64,000 bases of DNA from Saccharomycodes ludwigii (lineage: Eukaryota > Ascomycota > Saccharomycetes > Saccharomycodales > Saccharomycodaceae): the NCBI RefSeq assembly GCF_020623625.1, contig NC_060200.1, positions 310,001 to 374,000 on the forward strand, written 5' to 3'. Below, piece by piece: positions 39,591 through 49,119 of the stretch. The notes beneath the pieces were generated by a model. The model saw only the letters and a program-made list of their open reading frames with translations, searched no databases and was not told the origin of the DNA. Within the stretch, counting starts at the first letter, position 1. Every line of letters starts with the position of its first letter. Made by a program: the position numbers and the translations under genes.

Positions 39591-39986
39591 ATGGCCGCTT
39601 CTTTACCACACCCAAAGATTGTTAAGAAACATACCAAGAAATTCAAGCGTCATCACTCTGACAGATATGATAGAGTTTCTGAAAACTGGAGAAAGCAAAA
39701 AGGTATTGATTCCGTTGTTAGAAGAAGATTCAGAGGTAACATTAGTGAGCCAACTATTGGTTACGGTTCTAACAAAAAGACCAAGTACTTGTCTCCATCT
39801 GGTCACAAAGTTGTTTCTGTTTCCAACATCAAAGATTTGGAATTGTTAACCATGCACACCAGAACTTTTGCTGCTGAAATTGCTCACAACGTTTCTTCCA
39901 AGAACAGAGTTGTTATTTTGGCCAAGGCCAAGGCTTTAGGTGTTAAAGTCACTAATCCAAAGGGTCGTTTGGCTTTGGAGGCTTAA
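39591..39986 (+). CDS. RPL32: 60S ribosomal protein L32 (eL32)
   Basis: This gene encodes 131 aa (S. cerevisiae Rpl32 is 130). It matches eL32 along its full length: [56 protein letters not shown] and the C-terminus [12 protein letters not shown]. The start at ATG 39591 gives MAASLPHP; the open frame extends a few codons upstream only through the splice acceptor. Codon use is strongly biased (TTG, AGA, GGT), as expected for a highly expressed gene. The next genes SCS22, MAP2, MRP21 and AVT5 follow in the same order in S. cerevisiae chromosome II. Confidence 0.97.
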   Translation: MAASLPHPKIVKKHTKKFKRHHSDRYDRVSENWRKQKGIDSVVRRRFRGNISEPTIGYGSNKKTKYLSPSGHKVVSVSNIKDLELLTMHTRTFAAEIAHNVSSKNRVVILAKAKALGVKVTNPKGRLALEA

Positions 39987-40074
39987 ATAGATTTAATAAA
40001 TAAATATATATATTAAGAAAATGTATTTTTTTCTTTATTAATTATTTTATATGTTAACATTTTTTACTTTACTA

Positions 40075-40106
<32 letters not shown>

Positions 40107-40509
40107 TTAAACTGTATTTACGACTGAGTATATGTTATGGTCATTTTTTTTTTTTTATTGGAGTTCAAATCTTTGTAGTATAGACGTGAAGAGAATAATA
40201 TCTTTTAATAAACAAGCCAAATAATGGGAGAGTAAATGAATGAAAAGATAAGTGAATAAGTAAAATAAAAAGATAGACTATTTCAATTATTACATATAGT
40301 GACAGAGAAATATGAGATATAAAAACACTTCTTATGCTCTACTTAGATAATATTTTTTTTAAAGATTTGATAACACACAGAAAGGTAATAATTGTTAATC
40401 ACCACTAATAAATATAATAATAGGAACTATTTTATCTATTATATAGATATATATATATATTTTTTTTTTCTCTTTCACCCCTCCCCCCTTATTCAGCTTA
40501 TCTTTCTAT
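39987..40509. terminator. Convergent RPL32/SCS2 3' region
   Basis: This 523-bp gap holds T runs near 40076-40108 and 40145-40156 and a TA stretch at 40442-40460. It serves two convergent genes; nothing else is seen. Confidence 0.55.
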
Positions 40510-42260
40510 CTAACGGAAAACCCAGGCAATAAGAATAACAACTAACAATAAAAAGAAAGCCACACTAAATAAGAGTTCGTTATCAGTTTTGGATGAGTTG
40601 GTTGTAGTAGTATTAACTTTTTCCGCCATCTTATTGGTAGTATCCTCAGAATTATTATTTTCTTTAGGATAACCATCATTACTATTTGTGTTAGCAACAT
40701 TAGATGTATCGTCATCAGTAGTGACAGAGGTGGCTTCAGTAGCAGGGGCAGTGGGAGTAACACTGGTGGTGTTATTAGTTGGGTTAGTAGAAGTAATAGG
40801 TGAAATTTCATTATCATTTAAAGCTTGTTTTTCGTGTTCAACTTCAGCATCCTTAACCGCATCAATAGTGACAGGCTCATTATTAGTCTGAGATGGAACA
40901 GCTTCAATAGTTTCTGGTTTAGCTTCGGTAACAGGGGCAGCAGTGGTCTCAGTTAAATACTTGACTTTGATCTTCTTTGAATAGCTGTGTGATTTAAATT
41001 CAGCTTCTAATTGAGACCATGTGTCAGCAACGCTGCTTTCACCCAAGTCGTATGGGCAGGGCAACGTTATAACTAAGAATTTATCACGACATTTGTAATC
41101 AGATTCTGGTTCTTCAGTTAAGCCTAAAAGTATGACCTGGACTTGGATTTGTTCACCAGGGGCGACAGTTGCTGCATTTGGTCTTACACAATAAAATTTA
41201 GGAGCAGTGGTTTTCACTTTAAATGCAATTCTTTCTTCAGATTTGTTGGTAATGGTAATATATTCGATTGATTGTTGGGTAAATGGTGCTGTTAATAATG
41301 ACAATAAAATACGTTTTTTTCCTTTAAAAAATGGTAATTTTTTTAACGGAAAAATAGTTATGATATGTTAGTAAAAAAGAAAAAGAAAAAAAAAAAAACC
41401 TCCTCGAATTTTAATGACTAGTATTATTATTGATATAAAATTATCATGGCATGGTTGTAGTTTCTATTTTTTTTTTTTCTGGTTAATTCCATGAAACGAT
41501 AATACATTCGGCATTGATATTGGTTTGCAATTGACCATTGTTATGCTAAAAATTAAAAATTAGAAAAAAAAAAAAAAAAAAAAAATTGGACAACACAGCA
41601 CAAAAATTACGCCAGCGCACTCACCGAAAAAAACTTTAAAAAAATATAAACAGCTAGAGAAAAAAAAAAGTGAACACAAATTTTCATCTTTGATTTTAAT
41701 GCTACTTTTAGTTTTTTTTTTCTTTTCAAGTCATGGCATATAGCAATTAGACTCTTTTATATTTGTGCTAATACTGTGTGCTCTTCTGAAACAATAAACC
41801 CTACAATTGAATAGTAAATAGAGACTAAACGCATTAAAAGTATAACGTAACTCTTTACTTAATTACTATCGTTTATTTGCATAAATGTTTATCCGTAAGT
41901 TTTGATGATGATAATCGATTTGCCACTTTGCTTTGACTATTAAAAAGATAGTAATAATATTCGTATCTTTTTTTTTTCACCTTGAGATTTAATGATATTT
42001 TTTCCTTTTCCATGAAAGGTATAAAATACATTTTCAAAAAAACTAAGCCCTCTGCTGTTGCTCCCCTCTTTTTTTTTTTTTTTTTATTTTCTATTTTTGA
42101 CTTTTGCGGATTGTCAAAAGAATTGCACTCTAAGCTCTTAGGGTGAGATTGGGGATAATGATAATGATAATAATACGGACGAGTAGAATAAAATAAAAAA
42201 TGAAATAAACATACGTTTGTATTCCAAAACACTTGGTTCAATTTCAACAGGTGCGGACAT
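40510..42260 (-). CDS. SCS2: VAP-family ER membrane protein Scs2/Scs22, two exons
   Basis: The spliced product has 274 aa. Exon 1 (42215-42260) encodes MSAPVEIEPSVLEYK plus one base; exon 2 is 40510-41288. Splicing restores the MSP fold: EYK-PPFTQQSIEYITITN matches the Scs2 N-terminus. The signature VKTTAPKFYCVRPNAATVAPGE, which forms the FFAT-binding face, is intact. A Ser/Thr/Glu-rich linker of about 120 residues and a C-terminal anchor LLFSVAFFLLLVVILIAWVF follow. VAPs tether ER to plasma membrane and recruit lipid-transfer proteins such as Osh1-3 and Opi1. S. cerevisiae has two copies: SCS2 (chromosome V, intronless as recalled) and SCS22 (chromosome II, with an intron). This gene has SCS2-like length and tail but the SCS22-type intron, so it represents the ancestor of both. 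Confidence 0.93.
41289..42214 (-). other. Intron of the SCS2/SCS22 gene
   Basis: Reading the minus strand: donor GTATGT at 42214-42209, branch point TACTAAC at 41373-41367, acceptor AACAG ending at 41289. Length is 926 bp, with 78 bp from branch point to acceptor. Without it exon 2 lacks the first beta-strand of the MSP domain. An open frame inside the intron on the minus strand (about 41873-42247) overlaps exon 1 but reads Tyr/His-rich nonsense and is not considered a gene. Confidence 0.92.
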
Positions 42261-42639
42261 TTTATTATATTTGAAAAGATTGGTAAGTTTGTTGCACCTT
42301 CTTAAAAGATTATATTTTTTTTTTTTTTTTGGATAGTTGGATGATATTTGAATTACTAAAAGAAAGAGGATTTTATATTAAAAAGGGAAAGGATTTAAGT
42401 TAAAAGGAAAGAGGATTTAAGTTAATAAGAAAAAGATTAAAAGAAAACAGAAAAGTTGTGATTACACAAGAAATTTGGAATAAAATAAAAAAGACGGAGG
42501 GGGGGAAAGGAAGTTAAGACGAAGGGAGAGAAAAAGCAAAACAAACAAAAATCTCTCAATTGATTCTTTTTTTTTATTTCATTTTGTTTACAAATCTCAT
42601 TGTCAAAAATACCTAATAAAATAATAATAATAATAATAA

Positions 42640-42675
<36 letters not shown>

Positions 42676-42774
42676 AGTTTTTCTTTTTTAAATTATAAAT
42701 CCCTCACAAACACCCGTACAACAAATTATAACATATCTTCATACGAAAGTTCAATCAAATAATACATAAAAGAA
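42261..42774. other. SCS2 promoter and MAP2 3' region
   Basis: These 514 bp lie between two minus-strand genes. Contents: a T run near 42319-42330, purine-rich AAAGGAAAGAGGATTTAAGTT repeated in part at 42385-42430, an AAT run at 42621-42641 and a T30 run at 42645-42674. No gene is seen. Confidence 0.6.
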
Positions 42775-44046
42775 TTAATAATCTTCTCCTCTCGATACAA
42801 CCTCTTTCTTATTACTATGCAATAAGATAGTATGCTCAAATTGAGCTGTGTAACTACCAGCAACATCACATAATGGTAGATAATCTTGAACATACCCATT
42901 TCTAACTAAATTATTCAATGCATACAAATATTTGTCCTGATCTAATCTATCCAAATATCTACGACAAAACGGTAATGTACCAAAATTATCCTTAATCACT
43001 CTTAATAAGTTTTGTGCACTCAACAAATTCGGTGTACTGCCATTGGCCTCATCACTAAGCGCATAGTGCGAGCATTCTCCCTTTGGTACAACATATCCTC
43101 TACCGGTTGTACCAAATGTTTCAATAGCAAAATGTTCCCCCTCTTCCATTTTAGTTTCATCTCCATTTTTAACAATAGGAACAGATTTCCCTCCATGGAT
43201 CTTGTAAGGGCTGATATTATGTCCACACAAATTCCTGCAACATTTTATAGGATAAGTTTCACCATCAAGTTCCACTTCATAAGACTCCATAACCTCTTGG
43301 ATGGCTTCGCCAATATCAGTCAATCTAACATCAATACCAGCAGTCTCAATCCCTGTATTAGTTGCCTCTTTAACAGCTTGTAACAAATTGTCATACTTTT
43401 CATCAAATGCAACTGTCCAGGCACAGTCAATGATATTCCCATTCACATGAACACCAAAGTCAACCTTCAAAACATCTTCATAATTTAAAACTGTTTTATC
43501 TCCAGCATTGGGCGTGAAATGTGCAGCACAACTGTTTAATGAAACTCCAGTGGGGAATCCAATACCTTGTAGTTTATAATCGGTTTTTTGTGGATCTGTA
43601 GAATTGGTAAATTTCCTAGTAGCATCCTCAACAATGTTTACAATTTCAGTTAATGTCAATCCAGGCTTAATCTTATTCATTAAATTCTTACGCACACGAC
43701 GATGTATTTCTGCACCTTTACGCATATCGTTCCATTCTTGTTCTCTTTGTGCATCTCTTTCTAATGAACGTGTTTCTTCAGCTGTAGTTCTTTTTAAATT
43801 TGTATTTTTGTACTCCATCCATTCACCTTGTGGATATATTTCGTCTGGATAAAATAGTTCTATATCTTTAATATTATTTTTCTTTTTCTTCTTTTTCTTC
43901 TTTTTCTTTTCGTTTGTTGTCAAGTCCCCTTGAGTAGCATTGTCTTTAGCTGTAGTATGATTATCATTGTCATTAATAGGTAAAAGTGATTCTTTTGTAA
44001 CTGGTGTGTCTTTATTTTCAACAACAACAACAGATGTGGCATTCAT
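42775..44046 (-). CDS. MAP2: Methionine aminopeptidase 2
   Basis: This gene encodes 423 aa (S. cerevisiae Map2 is 421). MetAP2 removes the initiator Met from nascent proteins whose second residue is small. The N-terminal 70 residues include the lysine block [13 protein letters not shown] typical of type 2 enzymes and linked to ribosome association. The pita-bread catalytic fold follows from about residue 105. All five metal ligands are seen in family context: Asp in VDFGVHVNG, Asp in IIDCAWTV, His in [13 protein letters not shown], Glu in [11 protein letters not shown] and Glu in QFEHTILL. It ends with the canonical SRGEDY. It is divergent from MRP21, as in S. cerevisiae. Confidence 0.97.
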   Translation of the reverse strand: MNATSVVVVENKDTPVTKESLLPINDNDNHTTAKDNATQGDLTTNEKKKKKKKKKKNNIKDIELFYPDEIYPQGEWMEYKNTNLKRTTAEETRSLERDAQREQEWNDMRKGAEIHRRVRKNLMNKIKPGLTLTEIVNIVEDATRKFTNSTDPQKTDYKLQGIGFPTGVSLNSCAAHFTPNAGDKTVLNYEDVLKVDFGVHVNGNIIDCAWTVAFDEKYDNLLQAVKEATNTGIETAGIDVRLTDIGEAIQEVMESYEVELDGETYPIKCCRNLCGHNISPYKIHGGKSVPIVKNGDETKMEEGEHFAIETFGTTGRGYVVPKGECSHYALSDEANGSTPNLLSAQNLLRVIKDNFGTLPFCRRYLDRLDQDKYLYALNNLVRNGYVQDYLPLCDVAGSYTAQFEHTILLHSNKKEVVSRGEDY

Positions 44047-44173
44047 TTTATTATCAATGATGAGAGGGGGTGGGGTTATTATATTTTTATTTTTATTTTC
44101 ATTTGTTTAATTCAAAAGAAAATGGTTATTAGTATGTAGATTTAAGTGCGAATAATTTTTTCCCCTTGAAAAG

Positions 44174-44206
<33 letters not shown>

Positions 44207-44527
44207 GCAAGAAAAGAAAGAAATTATTACGTGTAATATAAATTTAGTTTTTTTTTTCCTTTTTTTCCTTTTTTTCTTTTCTTTTCTTTTCTTTTCTTTT
44301 TTTTTAAAAAAATAAAATACCGAATGGACATTCAAAGGACTCTCGGACTAATAGCAATGTTTCCTTTTCTTTTCCTTTTGAAAAAGTGAGCTAATTTTAT
44401 TACTTGAAAATTATCAACTCTTTTCATCCGCTTTTACTTAACTTTTACTTGGATGTATAATTAATGAGGAAAGAAGGGGAAAGAATAATAACCAATTATA
44501 CTCAAGCCCTATACCTATCAAAATAAA
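44047..44527. promoter_or_regulatory. Divergent MAP2/MRP21 promoter region with inverted GAAAA/TTTTC arrays
   Basis: This 481-bp region between divergent starts contains a GAAAA pentamer array at 44168-44200 and, about 75 bp further, a CTTTT array at 44276-44305, so the two arrays form an inverted repeat. Between them is the near-palindrome ATTACGTGTAAT at 44226-44237, resembling two bZIP half-sites. No gene is seen. Confidence 0.75.
44168..44305. repeat. Inverted pair of pentamer arrays (GAAAA)n and (CTTTT)n
   Basis: The left arm has about five GAAAA units plus GAAAAAA variants; the right arm has five CTTTT units. The arms are complementary over about 30 bases with a 75-base spacer. Confidence 0.8.
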
Positions 44528-45040
44528 ATGTTGGCAAGACACAGTTTGAAACTCTTCATTTTACCAAGAAGAGCATTTAGTTCCACTATATTAGCTTTAA
44601 ATAATGATCCATCCACCCTTTTAAACCCATCAAATATTATTAATAACAATAATAACAAGTTAACTTCAGATTTTATTACCAACTTAGCTGATAAGAGTTT
44701 AAAATATAGTAATGCTAACAACAATGAATTGAAACAATCCATTAAATCTATAGACCTAGACTCTAATCCCAGAGAAGATGCTTTAACTTCTAAAATGTTT
44801 GGTATTAAAGCCGGTAGAACAGTTAGTGTTATAAAGGGGAATACCAGTGATTCTTTTAGAGTTTTACAAAGTATTGTAAGAGAAAATAATATTGCTCATG
44901 ACAAAAGAAAACAAAGGTTTTATTTAAAACCTGGTAAGCTTAGAGAAGCCAAGAAATCCCAAAAACATAGAAAAGAATTCATGAAGGGTTTCAAGAGATT
45001 AATTGAAATTGTTAAAGATGCAAAAAGAAAGGGGTATTGA
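44528..45040 (+). CDS. MRP21: Mitochondrial small ribosomal subunit protein bS21m (Mrp21)
   Basis: This gene encodes 170 aa (S. cerevisiae Mrp21 is 177). The N-terminus [20 protein letters not shown] is a typical matrix presequence. The middle is Asn/Lys-rich linker. The conserved part lies at about residues 90-170: [20 protein letters not shown], then [27 protein letters not shown] and a basic helix ending [20 protein letters not shown], matching the bS21 core of Mrp21. Its position between MAP2 and the AVT transporter is the same as in S. cerevisiae (YBL091C, YBL090W, YBL089W, recalled). Confidence 0.92.
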   Translation: MLARHSLKLFILPRRAFSSTILALNNDPSTLLNPSNIINNNNNKLTSDFITNLADKSLKYSNANNNELKQSIKSIDLDSNPREDALTSKMFGIKAGRTVSVIKGNTSDSFRVLQSIVRENNIAHDKRKQRFYLKPGKLREAKKSQKHRKEFMKGFKRLIEIVKDAKRKGY

Positions 45041-45559
45041 AGAAGTAGCAATATAAAAAAAAAAAAATAATAAAAAAGAGGAGGAGAGAGCTTTATGTAC
45101 ATATAAGAGAATTGTACTTCACTTAATGTTTTCAAAGATCTCTCTATTTATTTTGTAAATAGTGGAAAAAATATTTATATATATGCATTGTGTTTTTATT
45201 TAAATGCTAAGATATTAAAAGTTTTCTTTACACTTAAATAATCTAATTTAATCAGACAGTTAATATATAAAAAAGTATTATCCTTTTGATTTTATAACTG
45301 TTCATATTATATAAGATAGACTTTCATACTTGATTAACTTAACATTGTTTCTGAATTACGGAGAAAATATTTAATTTTTTTTCTTCCTTTTTTTTTTTTA
45401 TCTTTTATCTTTTTTGTTTTTTTATTTTTATTTGCTATCCTTTAATAAAAATAAAATAAAATAAAATAAAATAAAAAACAAAAAAGAAAAAAGATAAAAT
45501 CTAGGGTAACTAGATTGTCGTCCCAATAAATATAAAATAAACCCTCCATACATTTAATA
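45041..45559. other. MRP21-AVT intergenic region
   Basis: These 519 bp hold an A-rich stretch after the MRP21 stop, T runs near 45388-45400, and AAAAT pentamer repeats at 45446-45476. No gene is seen. Confidence 0.6.
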
Positions 45560-46939
45560 ATGCCTACTGCAACTGCAAAATCTGGCGCTATTACTTTACT
45601 ACATACAGCTTGTGGTGCAGGCATACTAGCCATGCCATTTGCATTCAAAACCAATGGTTTAATATTGGGCACAGTTTCAATCATTTTTAGTTGTATGTGT
45701 GCCACATTTGGCTTAATGTGCCAAGCAAAAGCTTCCAAGTATTCCCCACATCCAAACGCCATATCATTTTTTCAATTGGCCCAATTGACCTATCCATCCT
45801 TGGGTGTCGTATTTGATATAGCAATTGCCATAAAGTGTTTTGGTGTATCTGTTTCATATTTAATTGTAGTTGGCGATTTGTTACCTCAGATCGTAAATGA
45901 TATTTTCCAAATTGATTCTTTATCAGACTCATTGTTATTAAATAGGAAACTCCATATTACTTTAGTTATGTTTTTTATTGTTGGTCCATTATGTTTTATT
46001 AAAAAGTTGGATTCTTTAAAACATGCATCCACTATTGCTATAAGTAGTGTAGCATATCTAGCATTATTAGTAATCTTTCATTTCATTTGGCCCAGTCAAG
46101 AGATTAAAGATTTAAGGGGCACCGTCGATTGGTTAAAACCTAAGCCCGATACAGTCGATGGTTCCTTTCTATCAAGTTTTACCATATTTGTTTTCGCCTA
46201 CACATGTCATCACAATACGTTTTCTGTCATCAGTGATCTAAATAATAAAACTGTGCCAAATATACAAAAAATGATTCTCATAGCAATGTGTTCGGCCCTA
46301 CTAATATATACTATTATAGGGACTATGGGGTATGCCACATTTGGTAATAACATCAGGGGCAACATCATCACCATGTACCCATCTTCAATTTCAACTACTA
46401 TTGGTAGAATAGGCATCTTATTTCTAGTTATGTTTGCTTATCCCCTACAATGCCATCCTTGTAGGGCATCTATTCATAATATACTAACTCATTATAGCTG
46501 TAAAACTGATAATACGATAAACGATGAAAATTCACCACTCACAGAAAATGCCGGGGTATCCCAGATTGAAAATGATATTCACTTGGAGGAAAATTCACCA
46601 TTGGTGCATGTTTCAACGCCTGATTTAGCAGACAAGCAATTTATCCTAATTACTATTACTATCTTGATCTGTTCTTATTTATTGGCTATCACAGTCAGAT
46701 CACTTGCTACCATGCTATCCGTTGTTGGAGCTACTGGTTCAACCTCAATATCATTTATTTTACCAGGTATTTTTGCCTACAAGCTAATTGGATCGGAATA
46801 TCAACAAAATCACAACTCGCCAGGGTATTCCGGAGCAATTCCAACCTCTTTAAAAATATTTAAAAAGTTGGCATTATGTTTAAGTATATGGGGTGTTATA
46901 GTTATGGTTACTTCGTTGTATTCTACTTTTTTTTTATAA
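45560..46939 (+). CDS. AVT6: Vacuolar amino acid transporter Avt5/Avt6 (AAAP family)
   Basis: This gene encodes 459 aa (S. cerevisiae Avt6 448, Avt5 509). Avt6 exports acidic amino acids from the vacuole with proton symport; Avt5 is its genome-duplication paralogue. About ten to eleven hydrophobic spans are seen. The opening ATAKSGAITLLHTACGAGIL followed by AMPFAFKTNGLILG is the AAAP/SLC38-type unwound first helix that binds the substrate. The motif FVFAYTCHHNTFSVISDL in the sixth span region, and GYATFGNNIRGNII after it, are typical. A polar loop of about 55 residues lies at about 310-355. Either paralogue symbol could be used; the gene stands for the single ancestral copy, since its neighbours come from both AVT5 and AVT6 contexts. 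Confidence 0.9.
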   Translation: MPTATAKSGAITLLHTACGAGILAMPFAFKTNGLILGTVSIIFSCMCATFGLMCQAKASKYSPHPNAISFFQLAQLTYPSLGVVFDIAIAIKCFGVSVSYLIVVGDLLPQIVNDIFQIDSLSDSLLLNRKLHITLVMFFIVGPLCFIKKLDSLKHASTIAISSVAYLALLVIFHFIWPSQEIKDLRGTVDWLKPKPDTVDGSFLSSFTIFVFAYTCHHNTFSVISDLNNKTVPNIQKMILIAMCSALLIYTIIGTMGYATFGNNIRGNIITMYPSSISTTIGRIGILFLVMFAYPLQCHPCRASIHNILTHYSCKTDNTINDENSPLTENAGVSQIENDIHLEENSPLVHVSTPDLADKQFILITITILICSYLLAITVRSLATMLSVVGATGSTSISFILPGIFAYKLIGSEYQQNHNSPGYSGAIPTSLKIFKKLALCLSIWGVIVMVTSLYSTFFL

Positions 46940-47589
46940 TGGAAATGGTAAGTGAAAGAGAGGGTAAAAAAAGTACTTGAGTAAACTAGATATGTCACTA
47001 ATATGTAAGAAATTATACTGATGGTGATTTATTTATTTATTATCATTATTAATAAAATAAAAAAGTAGTTTAAGTAAATCTTCTTCTTCTTCTTCTTCTT
47101 CTTTTTGGCTTATTGACTGGTAAATTTGTACTAAAAAATAAAAATAAAAAGAAAAGAAAAAAAAAAAAAAAAGAAATTGGTTCGTTACGACTTGAGGTTG
47201 AATTTCGTTTGTTGTTTCATACTTTAAAATAAAAATCTAGCCCGTTAAAAAATAAAAAAAATAATAAATATAAAATTTATATATACTATAAAAAATCTCG
47301 GATAAAATTACTATCTAGATTTATTAATCTTATAATTACTTCTCTCACTCTGGTCTATTCCATCTTTGATTGCCTACTAAACATATTATTATCCAAGAAG
47401 AATCTGAAAATCTAAGCATAAAAGTTTATTAACATTATTACTTTATTTCCAAAATTGTCCTTTATAACATATTTACTGTCCCTGGACGTACTGGAAAAAA
47501 AAAAAAAAAAAAAAAAATTACCAATTGATTCAAATTAAAAGGAACAAAATAAAAGGACCTTGCAATAAACAGAACCTGTCCCTCTTAAA
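46940..47589. promoter_or_regulatory. SHO1 upstream region
   Basis: These 650 bp between tandem genes contain a TTC microsatellite at about 47080-47103, A runs at 47153-47174 and 47494-47518, and no gene. Confidence 0.6.
47080..47103. repeat. TTC trinucleotide microsatellite
   Basis: Eight uninterrupted TTC units in non-coding DNA upstream of SHO1. Confidence 0.88.
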
Positions 47590-48924
47590 ATGAGATCTGA
47601 CCCAAGAAAATTTTTTACCACTAGAAATGAAAAAAGAAGAGGTACCAATATTTATGTAAAGCATGATTTTAATATAAGTAGATTATTGGGCGATCCATTT
47701 GCCGTTTCCTCTTTAAGTATTGCACTGATTTCATGGATTATAGCATTAGTAGGTTCTATAACATCTGCAGCAGCATCAGAAATATTCCCCAAATTTACTT
47801 GGTGGGGGTTAGTTTATCAATTTATAATACTTGTTTTTTTGTTTTTCTTTTATTGCTTCGATGTTGTTGATTATTATAAAAATTTTTTGGCTTCCTCATT
47901 AGCAGTAGCTTTTCTTTATAACACAAACAGTACCACAAATTTGATATATTCTGATGGTTCCAAAAAAGCAGCCGCCTCTGCTGGGTGTGTTTTGTTATCT
48001 ATGATTGACTTGATCTGGATCTTTTATTTTGGTGCTGATAATGGTTCTCCAAGTAACAGATGGATCGATTCTTTTTCTTTAAGTGGCACAAGACCTTCCA
48101 TCGTGGAACAATCTACACTACAAGCTTCCTCCTACCCTTATAAGGATAATGATATCAATAATAGAGCCCCTTATAATTCTGTTCCCTCAAATGATGATGT
48201 AGGATCATACAACAATGGATTCGCTAGATCAGGTACCAATAGTCGACATAATAATAGAAATTATATAAGCCGTCCACAAAGCACAATGAATAACTCTCAA
48301 AAACAGATATATCCATCAGGTCATTATGTTTCTTCCACAGCATTAAACGGTTTAGAAACTGTGGATTTACATTCAAAGCAAAATACTAATTCTCAAAATT
48401 ATACAACAGGATCAAATACTGGTGAAAATACTAATCCTCATAGTCAGAGTGGTCTTAATGCCCATACTATAATAGAAGAAGGAAACGATCACGATTCTAA
48501 TGTTCAAAATGATAACCCTACTGATAAAAATCAGAAAAATAGAAAGGAAAATGAGATACAAGAACCACTGAATAATACTTTAACAAGATTAAATAAATAT
48601 AATCCTACATCACCTAATACAAATAACAATAATGGTCCTATTAACACCCGTACAAATAAAGCCAAATCTTATGTTACTGACTCTACTATGAGTGATAGCC
48701 TGGGTCTGTACAGTGATATGGGTGATGAATTTGCCCAATTTCCATATAAAGCAAGGGCTTTGTATTCCTATGAAGCAGATGAATCCGATGCCTATGAAAT
48801 TTCATTTGAACAAGGTGAAATCTTAAAAGTTGGTGATATTGAAGGAAGATGGTGGAAAGCCAAGAGATTGAACGGAAGTACTGGTATTATACCAAGTAAT
48901 TATGTTGAGTTGATACAAGAATGA
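47590..48924 (+). CDS. SHO1: Osmosensor Sho1 with C-terminal SH3 domain
   Basis: This gene encodes 444 aa (S. cerevisiae Sho1 is 367). Sho1 is a four-span plasma-membrane scaffold of the HOG pathway that recruits the MAPKK Pbs2. Four hydrophobic segments occur at about residues 39-60, 75-96, 100-118 and 124-145, in family context (DPFAVSSLSIALISWIIALV, TWWGLVYQFIILVFLFFFYC). The C-terminal SH3 domain covers about 383-444: ARALYSYEADESDAYEISF, GRWWKAKRLNGSTGIIPSNYVEL, with the ALYSY and SNYV ligand-groove residues intact. The linker at about 150-380 is longer than in S. cerevisiae and Asn/Ser-rich. It sits next to the AVT gene, as AVT6 and SHO1 do on chromosome V. Confidence 0.96.
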   Translation: MRSDPRKFFTTRNEKRRGTNIYVKHDFNISRLLGDPFAVSSLSIALISWIIALVGSITSAAASEIFPKFTWWGLVYQFIILVFLFFFYCFDVVDYYKNFLASSLAVAFLYNTNSTTNLIYSDGSKKAAASAGCVLLSMIDLIWIFYFGADNGSPSNRWIDSFSLSGTRPSIVEQSTLQASSYPYKDNDINNRAPYNSVPSNDDVGSYNNGFARSGTNSRHNNRNYISRPQSTMNNSQKQIYPSGHYVSSTALNGLETVDLHSKQNTNSQNYTTGSNTGENTNPHSQSGLNAHTIIEEGNDHDSNVQNDNPTDKNQKNRKENEIQEPLNNTLTRLNKYNPTSPNTNNNNGPINTRTNKAKSYVTDSTMSDSLGLYSDMGDEFAQFPYKARALYSYEADESDAYEISFEQGEILKVGDIEGRWWKAKRLNGSTGIIPSNYVELIQE

Positions 48925-48959
48925 TTTTATTTTTATCTTCATCCATATTAAAGATGAAA

Positions 48960-48968
<9 letters not shown>

Positions 48969-49006
<38 letters not shown>
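48969..49006. repeat. A38 homopolymer between SHO1 and TEL1
   Basis: A pure A run of 38 bases lies in the 195-bp gap between the two convergent stop codons. Confidence 0.9.
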
Positions 49007-49009
<3 letters not shown>

Positions 49010-49119
49010 TTTATAAATTATCTATGTGTAAATAAAAACATTTGTAATCATTTTCTCCTTCTTATATTATATTTGTTTAAAACAACCGGATAATACCCAT
49101 TTTTTGTAAATAGCCTGTT

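Noticed and set aside
41873-42247. 124-codon frame on the minus strand upstream of SCS2
   Set aside because: It begins inside exon 1 in another frame and runs into the intron; composition is Tyr/His/Lys low-complexity.
43012-43383. 123-codon frame opposite MAP2
   Set aside because: Antisense shadow of the conserved MAP2 catalytic domain.
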